Shown one piece after another: positions 23,846 through 37,400 of a stretch of 64,000 nt of DNA. Position 1 is the first letter of the stretch; each line of letters starts with the position of its first letter. The notes beneath the pieces are model-generated. The model had not been told where the DNA came from. It saw only the letters and a list, made by a program, of their open reading frames with translations, and ran no database searches. Source of the stretch: Symbiodinium natans (lineage: Eukaryota > Sar > Dinophyceae > Suessiales > Symbiodiniaceae); NCBI GenBank assembly GCA_905221605.1, contig CAJNDS010002379.1:1137001-1201000 (forward strand), written 5' to 3'. The position numbers were made by a program, and so were the translations under genes.

Positions 23846-24289
23846 GTTAAAAGTTCTGCCAGCAGGGTGTCACGTCCTCAAGAGACGGGGTCGCAGGTTT
23901 GAAGCGTTGCGGGCATCCTGAATACACATATTTGCATGTCCGTTTCCTGCGCACACACTTCGCCACCCACATTGACTCAATAGGACTGCCATGCTACATA
24001 ATTACGTCACGTGTTGATCAGCCTTTGGAATGCTGATGGTGGCCATGCCACATTCCACACACAAGGAGCACACAGTTCTTTACTGATATGTTCGTAAAAC
24101 GCAATTTTGCCAAAACATGATGGTCATACCAGTCGTAATAATCACGGCAGCACTCAGAATGATGGATGTGTAAGGTTGCGCTCAATTCATGGCTTCGTGT
24201 TGTGGGATCCCCTTCCTTTCATGTGTCTTCAGTTGTCAGGACCCCTAAACCCCAAACCCCAAACCACCCTACAACCCGAAACCCTGAAC

Positions 24290-24545
24290 CCTCAGCCCTA
24301 AGCCCTACGCCCTAAACCCTAAACCCTAAACCCTAAACCCTAAACCCTAAACCCTAAACCCTAAACCCTAAACCCTAAACCCTAAACCCTAAACCCGAAT
24401 CTGTAAACCCTAAACCCTAAACCCTGAACCCTAAACCCTAAACCCTAAACCCTAAACCCTACACCCTACACCCTAAACCCTCAACCCTAAACCCTAAACC
24501 CTAAACCCTAAACCCTAAACCCTAAACCCTAAACCCTAAACCCTG
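24290..24545 (-). repeat. CCCTAAA telomere-type tract
   Basis: About 35 heptamers, mostly perfect. A 140-bp GC-rich island follows (24544-24681, open on plus, Ala-rich), then TTTAGGG copies at 24690-24765. Confidence 0.95.
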
Positions 24546-24800
24546 GTGTCAGGACAGAAGAAGCCGTCGTCCACCTTCCAGGATCTGCCGCCTCGCTAGC
24601 GCTGCCGCGCTTTGTGGCAGCTTCGCAGCCTGCGCCTGGGCCCTGTCTGGGGCAGCTGGTGGCAGCCGCCCGAAGCTGTGAGCACAGGTCAGGGGTTTAG
24701 GGTTTAGGGTTTAGGGTTTAGGGTTTATGGTTTAGGGTTGAGGGTTTAGGGTTTAGGGTTTGGAGATGGGTCTGCCTCAATTGAGAGGCGTCCCCCTGTT

Positions 24801-25214
24801 GTGCCTTTAAATCTTCCAGATTTTGTATTCGCTTTCGCACCCATAACAGGGACCCATAGTTTCAAGACATACCCCGATGTTTCCACAGTGAAGAAGTTGG
24901 CTTTGCCAGAGTCTTGGCGTAGCCTTCTCAATCGTTTTGCGAGGGAAATGAATAAATCTTGGGCAAGTGCGAGGCTTGGAAGAATACCAAGGAATGGAGA
25001 CGTGGCCGTGTGCCCGATTTTCCGGAAAGACCTGGAAGGGAAGGCCATTTGCGAAGGCATCGAGAGTTATCCCTTCAAATGGGCAAACTCAGATTGCAAT
25101 GGCATCCTGCCGCTGGTCGCTTGCCTCTCCAACCTAAAGAATTCATGCTCTCGGTTTGAGTTGGCAATGCAGTACTATCACGCATTATCGCCTACTACGA
25201 TGCAAATATGGTAG
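24801..25214 (+). CDS. Hypothetical open frame, 137 codons
   Basis: An intact frame of normal composition (for example GDVAVCPIFRKDLEG and SYPFKWANSDCNG) lies directly upstream of the first recognised FAD-linked oxidase exon. It may belong to that gene's 5' part or be independent. It contains several Cys and no transmembrane segment. I do not recognise it. The start codon is uncertain because in-frame sequence continues upstream to 24783. Confidence 0.3.
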   Translation: MPLNLPDFVFAFAPITGTHSFKTYPDVSTVKKLALPESWRSLLNRFAREMNKSWASARLGRIPRNGDVAVCPIFRKDLEGKAICEGIESYPFKWANSDCNGILPLVACLSNLKNSCSRFELAMQYYHALSPTTMQIW

Positions 25215-25406
25215 CCGTACTGCTATAGTTGCACCAATAAGATATACCACTGACTTTGACCTAGTGGTAGAGCAGGTAACCTTTAACCTTCTTGGCGTAG
25301 TATAATCCCCTTATCATCCGAAAGGTCAACCTTTAATTCTCTCAGGTTACTGGACAACTAAGTTGAGATCTCTCCAAAGCTTCCGGTGTTTTCCGTGGGT
25401 CGTGAG

Positions 25407-28400
25407 GTGATCGTTCAGCCCAAGACGGATGCAGACGTCGCCCGTACTGTCCGGAGGTCCATCCTAGTCTTGAGCTACTTGAATGGTTGTGTGGTCTCTT
25501 TTTGGATCCCCATGACAATAGGGCACCTAATTGTTAGGGTACCCAAAAGGGATCATGATTTTGATCACCTCCCTAAAAAAGATTGAAACAATAACTGGCT
25601 GGTTCTTGGTAGGGAATGAGGGAATTAGTATCCTATAATCATATCTCAAAGGCGCCGCGAACCCAGTACATGCAGCTATGACCAGTTGCAAGACATCTGA
25701 TGGTTTAAGGGACCATGTAAGCACCCTAAGATGAAACCTTAAGCCTGAAACCGCAGGACTGCAAAGCTCGGTCTGCCGTTGAGCGTGCGGAGTGGCGGGC
25801 ACAGCTACACTTGCGACGGGATTAAGCCGGGATCTGTCCATCTGGACTTGAGGCTCAGGTCGCTGGGCGAACTTCCTGGGAGGTTTTAGGGTTTAGGGAG
25901 GGTTTGGGGTTGTTTAGGGTTTAGGTTTAAGGTTTAGGGTTTAGGGTTGATCTTTTGCTCTGTTTCTGTTTTTGACCTTCGTGCTCGGTTCAGAAGCTGT
26001 CGCAGACTCGCTAAGGAAGCAGAAGCGTTTCTACAACAAAGATGGTGTTTGGTATGCTGAGTTTGAAACAGGGAATACATTCCGAGACCTCTTCCGGATC
26101 ATCGACCGCCGCCGCTTCTCGACTCTTGGGGCGTTTGTCTTTTTGGTCATTTTTTCTTTGGTACGGGTTTAGGGTTTGGGGTTTGGGGCTAGGTTTGGAG
26201 TGTAAGATCAGGGTCTCAAGAAAAAAACACATACTAAGAAAAAAATGCAAGGTGGACGTCCCTTGCCTTTGGGGTTTATTGTAGGGTGGTGGGTTTGTTT
26301 GTTTTGACCCGCCACGCGCCAAACCCAAAACCATGAGCCCTCCCTAGCAAGGTAATTTATATCTAGCGATGTAGATGACCCTAAACCTTAAACCCTAAAA
26401 CCCTAAACCTTAAACCGTAAACCCTAAACCCCAGGTTGGGGAATGGGAGTTCCTACGTAGGCTTCCTACTGCAACGCATTGTTGCGTTCATCGACGTCAG
26501 TCATGCTGACTGCTACTCTAGCTTCAGTTTAGGGTTCAGGGTTTAGGGTTTAGGGTTTAGGGTTTAGGGTGAACTGAAACGAGGATTGTGCATGGCGCCT
26601 GCCATGCGGTGGGTGTTGGAGGCTTCTATCTGCACGGAGGGCTGCATTTGAACTCGCTGACCGCTGCTCAGCTTCGATGAAACGTTCTGGCTCAGGAAAT
26701 AGGGTTCAGGGTTTAAGGTTTTCGGGTTTAGGGTTAAGTATTGATCTAAGTGGGGTAGAGTGGGAGGGTTCCCGTGTGGATGTTTTGCCAAGAAGCAGAA
26801 AAGGTTCCTGTTTTCTTGCCTTGAGTTGAGGATGTGCAGGTTTCCCTAAATTGGGGCAGCCTGATATACCCCCAATACAGCAAAAACCGCTTTGTAAGGA
26901 CCCCAAAATGGGTACTCTCCGGAGTTTGGAAACTCCCATGTGATCACGCAGGATCATGCCCACTTTTGTTCTCATCCTCATTGTTATGAGCTTCTCTCTG
27001 TCGTCTGATGGTGGTGAGAGCTCGTTGTTGTGATTATTTCTCATTGTTGTCGCTGTTGTTACCATTGTAGAATCGTAGCCCTCGCTTTTGTTGTTGCTTA
27101 GGAAGTGCGGCAAGTGATGAACATGCTTTTCGAATGAGGACCCCAATGAGTAAGCTGGGTAAGTAGGTTTCTACCAACAAGTGCTACGTAGAATTTCAGC
27201 TGTCTGGACTTCCAAGCACGAAACCTTCCTCTTGTAGCCATCAGCGAACGTGAACTGTAGTACATCAGGGTTCCATGTCTTGAACCTCACATATTGAGTT
27301 TCATCTATGCATGAAGGCGCGTGCAGTAGGAGTTTCCTGGAGAACACAGTATGCTTTTTATCGGGGGGCTAAGGCTTAGCCTGTCCCTACCATGCTTTCT
27401 TGGGCACCCCGCAGGCAGGCTTTTCCCTAAGCCCTAAGCCCTAAAGACGAAACCGTAAACCCTAAACCCGAAACCCTAAACCCTAAACCCTAAACCCTAA
27501 ACCCTAAACCCTTGAAGCCCGAAGGCTCTCTATGGCTGGGGCAACGAGTCGGTTGAAAGCATGACGGTTGTGACTTTCCTGCAAAGCGAAGACGGTCCAA
27601 GATAAAGCATGGTGGTCATCATGATACTCAGCACGGGGAGGGAGAACTTATCATAGCTGCACACCCTAAACCCGCAACACTAAACCCACAACCTCGAAGC
27701 CTGAACCCGATGTCACAGCAGAAAGGACGTCTTTTTGCCAATCTTTCCGGGCCCCGCTTTCCCCCAATAAGGCTAAGTAAGGAAGTGCGCAGCCGCAAAT
27801 CATCCCTAGACCGCCGCCAGAAAACGAGACGGCAGATCAGGGCCCCCAAAAACCCACATAAGCATAAGGATCCTACAAACAGGTTGTTTCGGAATCCCCC
27901 TTCTAGGGGCCCCTACACCCCAAGAGTGGGATCCTTGTGTTTATGTGGCGCCTGTAGATGTCAGGCAGCAAGGGCATCAATCATGACAATAAGATGCTCA
28001 ACCCTAAACCCTAAACCCTAAGCAGAAGTTGTGCTGTTGTTGTTCATGGTCTTCGGCGAACTCCTCCCGCCTGGATGGCGGAATCGATGGTTAAAGCTCT
28101 GAGCTCAGGTTTTCTAGCCCCTAAACCCTAAACCCTAAACCCTAAACCCTAAACCCTAAACCCTAAACCCTAAACCCTAAACCCTAAACCCTAAACCCTA
28201 AACCCTAAACCCTAAACCCTAAACCCTGCTTCGAAGGTGACCGCTGATGGGCGCATCCGGGCTCTCAACGCTTCGTCAGGCGACCAGGAGCTGGCTTTGG
28301 GGGGTTTAGGGTTTAGGGTTTGGGGTTTAGGGTTTAGGGTTTAGGGTTTAGGGTTTAGGGCTTTGGGCGGATTAAGGTTCGGGGTTTTCGGGTTTAGGGT

Positions 28401-31400
28401 TTAGGGCTTTTGGGTGTTTTTTTTGGGTTTAGCGTTTGGGGTTTAGGGCTTAGGGCTTTGGGTGGTTTAGGGTTTGGGGTTTGGGGTTTAGGGTTTAGGG
28501 CTTTGGGTGTGGTTTAGGTCTTTGGGGGGTTTGGGGTCTAGGGCTTTGGGCGGTTGTTCGTTCAGGGTTTTGGGTTTGGAGTTTTTTTGAGCGTAGGGTT
28601 TTTGCGCGTTTTGGGTTCTTTCATGGCTCCCAACTCGACGGGGGGGTGTTCTAATACGGGTTGGGCCATGAATAGAAGGATTCTTTGATAAATCGCACAC
28701 CCTAAGCCCTAAACCCATCCCTAAATTTGAACAACCCATGGGTTTTTTGGGGTCGCAGGCTGTCTCATGTTGGCAGCTTTAAGCCCACCCCCAAACCCTC
28801 AACTCGAATCAAGTCTAATTTGGGTTTAGGGCTTCGGGATCAGGGTTTCGAATCGGAGCCCTTTCTGACAGTGGATAAAAGGCCGGGGACCTACGCAGCT
28901 GCCCTTGCCATCAGTCTCAACACCGGCGGGGGTTCATTTGAGAGGAAGGGCCCTAAACCCTAAACCCTAAACCCTAAACCCTAAACCCTAAACCCTAAAC
29001 CCTAAACCCTAAACCCTAAACCCTAAACCCTAAACCCTAAACCCTAAACCCTAAACCCTAAACCCTAAACCCCCTAAACCCTAAACCCTAAACCCTAAAC
29101 CCTAAACCCTAAACCCTAAACCCTAAACCCTAAACCCTAAACCCTAAAGGGTTGTCGTGGTGATAGCTTTTCAACGCTGATCGTCCCGACTCCGGGCAGA
29201 GCAAGCTGCGCGAGTTCGAGAAGCCGCAAAGTTCATGAAGCCCTAAACCCTAAACCCTGAACCCTAAACCCTAAACCCTAAACCCTGAACCCTAAACCCT
29301 GAACCCTGAACCCTGAACCCTAAACCCTGAACCCTGAGCCCTGGACCCTGAACCCTAAACCCTAAACCCTAAACCAACACCCTAAACCCTAAACCTTGCT
29401 CACCTAAAGGATCTATGGTGGGCAATGCGTCGTGCTGGGTCCAACTTTGGCATTGCGACATCTTTGACGGTCAGGGCTTCTCTTCTGGATTTGTACAAAG
29501 TTTAGGGTTTAGGGTTTAGGGTTTCGCGTTTAGGGTTCAGGCTTTAGGGTTCAGGGTTCAGGGTTTAGGGTTGCCCGCCTTTCTTGGTTCTAGGTTCCCT
29601 TAAAAAGTAGCCTACACCAACAAGGATATCCTTATCATAATATCACGTCTTCTACATATTTCAGAGTCTCATTGCAGAGAGGCTACGCAATCGACCCCCC
29701 TCAAAAAAACAACATCCAAAAGTTGTATATGGTTCGCTTAGAAATTGCAGTTTCGATGAGCTGACAAATGCCTTTCCAGCCCAAAAGCACTGAGGTGTTC
29801 AACTTGTTTCTTGAGTCGGCGTACGTTACAAAGCACAAAGCTCAGCCCTTTGTTGAAGGAGTAACACCCCCCGACCTCATCCCGCTCAAGGTTTAGGACT
29901 TTCTTTCAAACTCAGTCAAAACATACTTGGGGCCCAAAGCCTGTAAAATTTCTATGCATCCTAAGCCCTAAACCCTAAACTCTAAACCCTGAACCCTAAA
30001 CTCTAAACCCTGAACCTTCCTCCGTCAGGCTTCGAGACTCAGGAACCACTCGCTTGCTTATGTTTCGGAAGCCCTGAGCTCTAAACTAGGCAGACCCCTT
30101 GGCATATTCCACATTTCTTCTGTTCTTGGGCTTGATGGCTGCTTTGTCCAGGGCGCAAAAGACCCTAAGCCCACCAAACCCCCAAATCCTAAGCCCCAAG
30201 CCTTAAACCCTAAACCTTCAAACCCTAAACCCTAAACTCTAAACCCTAAACCCTAAGCCCTAAACCTTAAACCCTAAACCCTAAACCCCAAACCTTAAAC
30301 CCCAAACCCTAAACCCCAAACCCTAAACCCCAAACCCCAAGCTTTTTTTCGAAGCCGAGGTGTTCGAGGCCCCTGAGCCGCAGACGTGGCTCTTTTGGGC
30401 TTCTTGGCCTTTGGTCCTGTAGGGTTTGGGGTTTAGGGTTTAGGGTTTAGGGTTTGGGGTTTAGGGTTTAGGGTTTAGGGTTTGGGGTTTAGGGTTTAGG
30501 GTTTGGGGTTTAGGGTTTAGGGCTGGGGTTGTCGGGGCTGTAGGGGCTTGAGGGGTTTTAGGGGCTTTAGGGGTTTTAGGGGGTTAGGGGTTTTGGGTTT
30601 TGTTTGGGTTTTGGGGATTTGGGGGCTTGAGGGGTTTCAGGGGCTTAGGGCAACGGCAGGCTAGGAGTTGGTACACTGCGCGTAGACGGCCGCTGGTCAT
30701 CGGGCATGTTCTGTGGGGGTGGCGCGCTGGGGTGGGGGTGGGGGTTCGGGGGCGGGTGTGGTGGGGGTGGGGTGGGGGTGGGGTGGGGGTGGGTGGGGGT
30801 GGGGCGGGATGGGGCTGGGTTGGGTGGGGTGGGGGATTATGACAATGCTCCAAAACACCGGTATTGACAGAGTTTGTTGCCTCTTTGCACAACATAGTGC
30901 AATAGATGCTTGATGCGCCTGGAACAAGGCGCGCTGTCAAAATCGCTCATGTCTTTTGTGAAAACGCCCTAAAACACTCATGGGTTCCCGTACTACCCCG
31001 TCTATACCGCCCCCCCTAGCCCTTAAATTTGCCTTTATTATGGGGGGAACCTAGGGGTAGTACCCTAAACCCTAAACTCTAAACTCTAAACCCTAAACCC
31101 TAAACGAGGGGTATGAAACACTGGTTGTTGCAGCGCTTTTTTTTTGGCTTCTCTGCAAAGCACACGCCGGCAGGGTGTTGGGCATGTCTGGAACAAGACG
31201 CGGTGTCACCCTAAATCCCCTTTACCGGGCTCCGCGTAGCCCCCATTTTGCGGTACGCTACGGGGTTTAGGGTTTAGGGTTTAGGGTTTAGGGTTCAGGG
31301 TTCAGGGTTCAGGGTTTGGGGCTTCAGGGTTTGGGATTCGCAAGATGTGTATGGCCATCAACTACAGGCATCCCGAAACGTAGCAATTCAGAAGTTAAGG

Positions 31401-34400
31401 ATCTAAACTCTACACCCAAATTATTCTCACATAGAAATGAATAAAAAACACATAAATCATCAATGAATAGAAAAATGAATATACATATAAATATACATAT
31501 AAATATACATATAAATATACATATAAATATACATATAAATATACATATAAATAAATAAAGATAAATAAATAAATAAAAATAGATAAATATAAATATAAAT
31601 AAATAAATAAATATAAATATATATTTGTATATATATATATATATATATTTTGTATCGAAAATGCCACTGTGGTTCAACTATTTATAAATAAATAAATAAA
31701 AAAAACAAATATAAATATAAATATAAATAAATAAATATATATACACATATTGTATATGTGTAGACATATGTGTATATGTGTATATATATATATATGCATG
31801 CTCCCCCCCCATGCGCCCACACTTCAGCATGGTTTACAGATGCAAATACTACGTTCCGCCATGCGCGGTCGTTCTTAATGGGGGGAGGAACTCCCATAAG
31901 AACTCCAGCAGAAGTGACCTGAACAATTTGCTTGAGATTGTGGACTGCATGCAATGAATTTACATAGAAATCCTATGCATGTGAATAGCCATGTGAATAG
32001 CGTTCCTATCAAATCTAAGGCTTATAAAAATACAGAGGCTATGAAAAATTATTGGAATCTTATAAACAGAAATAGGAATCTTCTTTTGAAATCCATAGGA
32101 ACCTTATTAAAATTAATCGGAACTGTATAAACAGTTAATAGGAAGCCAAGTGTCATGAATAGGAACCCTTTTAAAGTGAATGAGAACCATACTAGAATTG
32201 ATACGAATCCTAATAAACTGAAGAGGACCCCTATTTCACATTTATAGGAACCAATGGGACTCCTATAAAAAAGGATGTGAACCCTTAAATAATCGGAATC
32301 CTGATCCAGGCCAGCGCAACTCCAAAAGGGGCAGCTGCGGCAGACGTCATGACTTGCCGCTCAACGTTGTCTTTCGGGAGTCTTCCAGTTTTGGTGTTTT
32401 GCTGTGAGCTCCGCAGCTCCGTCTTCCCAAGCCCAGCAGGGTTCAGATGTGAGTTGTGCTTGCAAGCATCGACAAGTGCTTCCAGTGACCGTAGGGCCTA
32501 TAGGGCTAATTGCACCCACAGTGCCTTCGAACGATCATACCGCCATGTTCCTTTGAACTCTTTTCAGTGGCTGGCCGCAGGACTTCGCTTCGTCGCGTCG
32601 CCGCCCGGCCCACCGGCCGACTGCGACATGAGTAAGAACCTCGAAATTGATAGGAATCTTATTGCATTAGTAGGAGCCTTATTAAAATAATTTGGCACCC
32701 TATGAAACTTTATTGGAATCCTATGAAAATAAGTAGGATTCTTTGTTTGAATTCATAGCAATCCTATCAAAATTTATCGGCGCCGGATAAAAGCTAATAG
32801 GAAGCCTATTAAAATTAGTAGGAACCCTTAACAAATCAAAAAGAACGCGGTGGTAATTCATAGGAATCTTACTAAAATAAGAAGGGTTCTTACTAAGATT
32901 AAGAGGAACTACTGAGGAGGCCACATGTGCTCGGTGCCGTCTTCACTAGGGAAATCGCTGCCAGAAGTGGCGTCGCAGATTTTCGCAACTTGTCGCGCCG
33001 CTTTGCTGTCCATTCGCGGTGTCTTTTTCCTGCTCAGTCATGTCAAGTCCGAGTTGAGATCTTGCGGTGTAAGGAACTTGGACTGCTTTCAATTTGGCAG
33101 ACTGCGACCTCATGTGGTGCGCAATCGTGCCAGGGGAAAGGACGTGCAGGTGTCACGTGCGCGAGCCCACTTTTATGTGTGCTGCAAGAAGATCGGTAGT
33201 CTCTGGAACTACACAGACTGGTGGCCTTTTCTAGACTACGATGTCAATCCGAATTGGGTGACACTGTTTCCAAGCCTGGCGCCTTTCCTCGAGCAGTTCG
33301 ACTTCGCTACAAGTTATACGCTCTACAAGGTCCGAGTCAAGCCGCCAAGACCTCGTTTGTCAAGAGCCTGTTCAAGCAGCCTTTCGTGGTAACGGTGCAG
33401 AGTGCCAGCACCTTGAACCTGCATGATTTCACTTACGGTCACCACGATGCAGTGTGCCTCAGAGCTAAAAGTCGCAGTTGTTGCTGTTGTTGTCGTCCTC
33501 GTCATCGTTGTTGCGGTTGTCGCCGACACGCGTTCGAACAAGGGTTCTGGGCAATCTCAACGATTTTCAGTTTATATTTATACTGGATTACCGGGCGATC
33601 CTGCAGGCGAACACCTACACCCACCGGCTGGGCGACAGTGCAACGGGAATGTATGCCTACAGCGTCTACTTGTGGGCTACACCGGTTCTACTGACCTTGG
33701 TTCCCAGGTTTGGCCAAGCATGTGTTTGGCTTTTTAGCCAGTCCTCAAATTCAATTCCTCCATGTGTGCATTCATTTTCGCGCAGGATCTCGATGTGGAC
33801 AGCGCTTCGGCGTTCCGGCAGTCTGAGTGGTTGCGAGCCAATATTTACCTTGACAGCTAGGGCCATGGCCAAACGTGCTACATCGGAGGTGAACGTGCCT
33901 TAAACCCCATGTCATCAGTGCCACCGTTGCGTTTGCCACCGTTGCGTTTGCCACCATGAAGTCAGCTTTCGCCGCTGCTGCGCAAAAGCGTGATCGCAAA
34001 AGAATCGCTGCTTCTCGTGCCCCGAAGTCCGCGTCTTGCAGGACAGGTGTTCTAAGAGTGAGGCTTCCGAGCGCATGTCCGGCAGGAACGAAGCCGTTGG
34101 ATGCCACGTCTGCGTCATCTCGGGGCGCGGCGTGCCGACAACGTTTTGCGCTGTCAATTCGGCGTGGCGTGGCCTTGCCCTTTTTGTTTTCGGTTTAGAA
34201 AGCCTTTTGAGCCATGGCCTCGCAAAGTCGCTGTTACAGCAAGTACGATGCACAACCTACAGCCAAGATTGGCCATCCAATTTTTATCTGATATCCAATT
34301 GTAAAATACAGATGTGAGCAAGGGTTGTTAAGAGAAGATAGAACGGCTTAAAACGGGCCACATTGATGAAAATCAACGAGGCGCTCGCAAAATGTTGGAA

Positions 34401-37400
34401 AATCCCACACAAAAAGCAAGCAAGCCAAAAACAAAACATCCAATTGTAAAATACAGATGTGAGAAAGGGTCGTTAAGAGAAGATAGAACGATTAGTGCCG
34501 GCCACAACATTGATAAAAATCAAGGATGCGCTCGCAAAATGATGCAAAACCCCACACAAAAAGACACGTTGATGAACATCAACGGGTGGAGAGGCCATAC
34601 TGCGTCAGCAAGCGTTCGGGATCGTGGGTCCTTCAGTTTTCATAAACAACTTGGCTCATTTTTGTCCCGATCTTTGGGTGTCCTAATTTGGCCGCGTCCT
34701 CGCCAACTCCACTTCCAGTAGTCATGTGCGTGTGCTTGTCACAGAACAGGCACGAGGGTAAAAAACCTTGCTGATTTTGTCCCGATCTTTGGGTGTCCTA
34801 ATTTGGCCGCGTCCTCGCCAACTCCACTTTCAGTAGTCATGTGCGTGTGCTTGTCACAGAACAGGCGCGAGGGTGGCATGTTTCAGACTAGCGGTCTTAT
34901 TGGAGGTTCATGGCACTTATTAACCAATCACAACTGTACCTATACCTGTACTTTTAACCATCTTAGGGCACTTACGGGGCTTATCAGTGGGTTGTGAGTA
35001 CAGTTATAGTTGGTTAATAAGTACCATGAACCTCCAAGTTTGCCGCGCCCAGCACTCCAGAGTTGCAGACGCACGGTCTTGTGGTTAGAAGGCATTTGGG
35101 TGTTCTTGGAATTGGGTGTTCGTGGAAGCCGGTGCATCGGTGCATCTGCCCAGAAGCACTCAGTAGATGTCCAGATTGCCACAAGTGCGCGTTTGGGGCT
35201 TTGGGCTGATTGCAGTCTTGTCAGGTGCTGTGGCCAGCTGCGTGTGGCTTGTTTTTCCAAGCTTTCCAACGCTGTGGCGTTGCATCTTGAGTCATCGTGC
35301 GTTTTTGCTTGGGCCTGCCAGAGCGTGCGCTTGAAAGGTGATGCTGTGCGAAGCTGACAGCGGGGCGGTTTGTTTCAAGGGTTTTTCGACAGCCCAGGAT
35401 TGTTTGACTGACTGCAGCGTCTGGACAGAAACGGATGCAGCGTCGTAACTGCTTCACTCATCACTCAGCTTCACTCCAGTGTTGCCAGTGTGCGTGCGCT
35501 TGTTTCTGTGTGCACAAGTTCGTGTCAAGAAAAGTCTTGTGAGGGAGTGTTGCAGCATCCCAAAACTGCTGACCGCAACAAGCATACACGAGTGTTGCCG
35601 GTCTCAACAGCTGTAGTCACACACGTGTAGCGCTGCCGTGTTTGCCATGGCCCCGAAAAGGAACGACCAGGTCTGCCGGGTGTGGTGCTTTTGTTGTTGT
35701 TTTTATGTGTGGGTAGCTGTCGTGTCGAGGTTTTGCACGAGGAACTCCAGCGCTTGAAAGAAGCAAGGAAGGCTCTGAAACAGGCGGTGCGTGAGTCCAC
35801 GCAGCAGCAGCGTAACTTACGGGCCCGGCGGAAACGCCTGATACAGGCAGGAAGTCGGAGAATTGTTTTGCTGAGCGTGTAAACTTTAAACAGACTCCAG
35901 ATCTGCCCAAACCAGGCGACCAAGAACTTCAGCAACGACGACCTACAGCTCTTGCTTCGGATGCGAGGTTATGTGCAATCGGTTCCAGTGGAGCGGTGTT
36001 CAGATGTTAGATGGAGACTTGGTTGCAGGTGCAGGGCCGCCGGGGTGGAGAGCAAGGCTCACACAGTGTATGGGCTGGCCGTGGCGGGTGTGTAATTGAT
36101 TTCGACATCTAAGCCAGGGGCAGCTGGAGGCTTGCTACCTGAACATTTTTTCGCGGGTCTTCTCTGTAAGGCCACTGTAAGACCATGTAGAGGCCAGGAA
36201 CACGCAGATGCGCGCGTGGGCAGCTGAAGAGGCTGCAGCTACTTGGTGTGGGCAGGACACTTGGGTTGCTTGGGCTGTACAGTCCCAGAAAACCAAAAAA
36301 AACAAAGTTTAGAGACCTTGGACCCCAAATGGCCTGGAGGTCTACAAGCTTTGGCTTTTTTGGTTTTTTGGGACAGTACAGCAATTTTGCATTGTTTGCT
36401 TTAACAACATTGGTTTTTTTGGGACAGTACAGCGCTGTGGAGGCCTGGGGCTGCAAAAACGCTGTACTGTCCCAAAGAAACGAATCTTTTAAGCCGATTC
36501 ACATGATTTTATACAGGAGTCCTATTGGTTCCTAGTCATTTTCGTAAAATTCCTTTTAATCTTAACAGGATTCCTATGAATTATAACCGGTTCTTTTCAA
36601 TTTGTTAAGGGTTCCTATTAAAATGATTCAATAGAGGATTCCTATTTATTTTCATAGGATTCCAATAAAGTTTCATGGGTTCCTAATTTTTCTAACAGGC
36701 TCCTACTAATGTCATAAGATTCCTATCACTTTTAGGGTTCTTATTCATGTTAATGGGGTTCGTGTTAATTTTAATAGGGATCTCATTCATCTGAAAGGCT
36801 TCCTCTCGACATATGAGCTTCTCTCGCTTCACAGAGGGGAATCGGTGAGGCAGCTTTAGTGACTGGGTGGAGTTTTTGTTTTGCGAATCTTTCTTGCGTT
36901 TCGAGTGTTCTTTTCTCCTCAATCAATGTCTTTGGTTTGCACTAGGAAACCTCTTTGCTCTCTGTATTTTAATCGCGTTCGTCTTGATCTTCATGGGATT
37001 CTTATTCACTTTTAACACAAAGCTTACAGTGTTTCTTTCCTTGGCTTTTGTTCTAATCGGATTTTCCTTTGAATTTCACAGGATCCTTTTTTTGGTTCTA
37101 CTTCTACTAGCGCAATGATGGGGGGCGGGATCAGTTGCGAATGCAATGCTCGCGCAACGGGTTGGACAGGAATCCTGTGATGTGAATGCAAGTTCTCTTC
37201 TGGGCAGGACTCAAAATAAAGCCCAGCTGCAAACACAATGCTCGCAGGACGCGTTTGGAAAAGACTCCTATGCTTCTTACGCAAGTCCTCTCCGCCAGTT
37301 GCAAACACAATGTTCGCGCCACAGCTGCCCCTTCTCTTGTCGGCCTCCGCTTGGGCCAGTCAAGCTGCCGCAGCTTCGTCCGTGCACCCGGCTGTTGCCT

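Noticed and set aside
25255-25330. tRNA-like stretch (CCTAGTGGTAGAGCAGG)
   Set aside because: The D-arm-like part is present, but no acceptor stem pairing or GGTTCGA T-arm follows at the right distance.
26433-26528. Exon-like island reading [20 protein letters not shown]
   Set aside because: It lies between two oxidase exons whose phases match each other exactly without it (26132 to 26584). It shows that open, protein-like islands can be misleading.
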